This document shows, piece after piece, positions 27,268 to 28,095 of a DNA stretch of 28,095 bases (position 1 is its first letter; each line of letters opens with the position of its first letter). A model generated the notes under the pieces. It saw nothing but the letters and a program-made list of their open reading frames with translations, was not told where the DNA came from and made no database searches. The DNA comes from Actinomycetes bacterium (GTDB lineage Bacteria > Actinomycetota > Actinomycetes > Actinomycetales > Dermatophilaceae), in the NCBI GenBank assembly GCA_023389095.1, contig JAEWFB010000082.1, positions 1 to 28,095 on the forward strand, given 5' to 3'. The translations under genes and the position numbers were made by a program.

Positions 27268-28095
27268 GTGGCGTACGCCACGTCTGACCCGCCGTGGTTG
27301 TCTCTGCCCGCCGAAATCAGCCGTATCCTGCGCCCGGTCGTCCCGGACATCGTCGAGGCCATCATCGAGGGCATCCCGCAGGACGTCCCGGTCTACGCCA
27401 TGCCGATGGAAGGACGCTTCGGGCAGGGGGTGCGCCAGGGCGTCCAGGTGGCGCTGCACCGGTTCCTCGACCTGCCCGGGACACGCCTTCCGGCCCTCTC
27501 CGAGGACGGCAAGTGGGTCTACGAGAACCTCGGCCGCGGTGAGGTGCGCTCCGGTCGCAGTCTCGAGGCGTTGCTCGCCGCCTACCGCTACGGCGCCCGC
27601 GTGACCTTCCGGGCCATCTCGCGCACCGTCGACGTGTCGCAGATGCCCCCCGACGCCCTCCTGTCGCTCGGCGAGTCGCTCTTCGCCTACATCGACGAGC
27701 TCTCCGCGGCGAGTGCACAGGGCTACGCCCAGGAGCAGTCCGAGCGGGCCGGGGAGCAGCAGCGGCTGCGTGCCGAGCTGCTCGAGTCGATCCTGCGCGG
27801 CGACTCGAGCGACGGTGGTGTGGCCCGGCTCGCCGCGGCGGTGGGCTGGACCCTGCCCGAGCGCGTCGTCGTCGGCCTCGTGCCCTCGCCCCACGTCGAG
27901 GGCCTGCGCGCCGCCATCGGCCGTGACGGCCTCGTGGCCGAGCGCGGCACCGACGTCGTCGTCGTCTACCCCTTCGGCAACCGACGCGTCCGGCGTCGCG
28001 ACCTGGACCGGGCCCTGCGCGGCCGGCGCGCCGTCGTCGGCCCGGCGCGCGCCTGGCAGGCGGCGGGGGAGTCGCTGCACCTCGCGGCCTCGGCG
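27268..28095 (+). CDS. fasR: PucR/CdaR-type transcriptional regulator, FasR-like, 3' end missing
   Basis: The frame stays open from GTG at 27268 to the right edge (276 codons, no stop). GCAGGAGG at 27255-27262 is a strong ribosome site. The N-terminal part (PPWLSLPAEISRILRPVVPDIVEAIIEGI, and LEALLAAYRYGARVTFRAIS with Y-I-D-E-L-S) is the helical sensor-like domain of the Rv2242/FasR group of PucR regulators. It is followed by the GGDEF-like CdaR middle domain (ERVVVGLVPSPHVEGLRAAIG). The C-terminal PucR helix-turn-helix should lie beyond the window. In Streptomyces the FasR gene directly precedes fabD-fabH-acpP-fabF and activates them, and in mycobacteria Rv2242 precedes fabD. I therefore expect fabD next. 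Divergence from the desaturase operon suggests it may also tune unsaturation. The symbol is tentative. Confidence 0.8.
   Translation, partial: MAYATSDPPWLSLPAEISRILRPVVPDIVEAIIEGIPQDVPVYAMPMEGRFGQGVRQGVQVALHRFLDLPGTRLPALSEDGKWVYENLGRGEVRSGRSLEALLAAYRYGARVTFRAISRTVDVSQMPPDALLSLGESLFAYIDELSAASAQGYAQEQSERAGEQQRLRAELLESILRGDSSDGGVARLAAAVGWTLPERVVVGLVPSPHVEGLRAAIGRDGLVAERGTDVVVVYPFGNRRVRRRDLDRALRGRRAVVGPARAWQAAGESLHLAASA

Noticed and set aside
1..28095. Mobile island or prophage
   Set aside because: I see no integrase, transposase, phage gene or attachment repeat. The tRNA-Phe gene is intact and I noticed no partial copy of its 3' end elsewhere. Base composition looks even throughout apart from short regulatory sites.

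Overview
This window is very GC-rich, densely packed chromosomal DNA from a high-GC Actinomycete. Lineage clues are frequent GTG starts, several apparently leaderless promoters, a DtxR/IdeR-type iron box, an F420-dependent-reductase-family protein, a GuaB1-type GMP reductase, a DesA3-type desaturase with its reductase, and a PucR-type regulator resembling FasR. The overall style fits Micrococcales (for example Intrasporangiaceae), but nothing here fixes a genus. I see 23 protein genes (two cut by the window edges) and one tRNA. I see no insertion sequence, prophage, integrase or CRISPR array. No gene-free stretch exceeds 300 bases; the longest is about 290 bases, between the tRNA and the YceI gene.

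Layout. 1-2011: two acyl-CoA dehydrogenases in tandem (the first partial and ACAD10/11-like), then a small deazaflavin-dependent nitroreductase-family protein. 2186-6138: two sensor histidine kinases overlapping by 4 bp, with no response regulator beside them. 6113-12810: an iron-responsive locus. A 916-residue protein on the minus strand joins an adenylation domain, a carrier domain and a membrane acyltransferase. It diverges from a ferric-iron ABC transporter (binding lipoprotein, double permease, ATPase), and a near-consensus DtxR/IdeR box lies between them. 12887-14452: an atypical SDR and its divergent TetR regulator, with two clear 17-bp operators. 14684-15211: an orphan secreted protein. 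15357-17575: a DHA2-type drug exporter diverging from a cysteine-free carboxymuconolactone-decarboxylase-like protein. 17702-17778: tRNA-Phe(GAA). 18069-18656: a YceI protein. 18754-21466: an MMPL transporter followed by a small protein with a ribbon-helix-helix-like tail, whose start codon sits on an AT-rich palindrome. 21657-23093: GuaB1. 23165-23965: a DUF4240 lipoprotein. 24077-27168: an operon of ferredoxin-type reductase, fatty-acid desaturase and HAD phosphatase. It diverges from a PucR/FasR-like regulator that runs off the right edge.

The most unusual system is at 6113-12810. One polypeptide appears able to activate a carboxylic or amino acid, load it on its own carrier domain, and pass it to a membrane acyltransferase. 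That is the logic of DltA-DltC-DltB teichoic acid D-alanylation fused into one chain and placed under apparent iron control beside a Fe(III) importer. The product could be a small iron chelator or an iron-limitation-induced envelope modification. The sequence does not say which. The right end (24077-28095) reads as a lipid-desaturation module of the mycobacterial DesA3/Rv3230c kind, next to a probable regulator of type II fatty acid synthesis.
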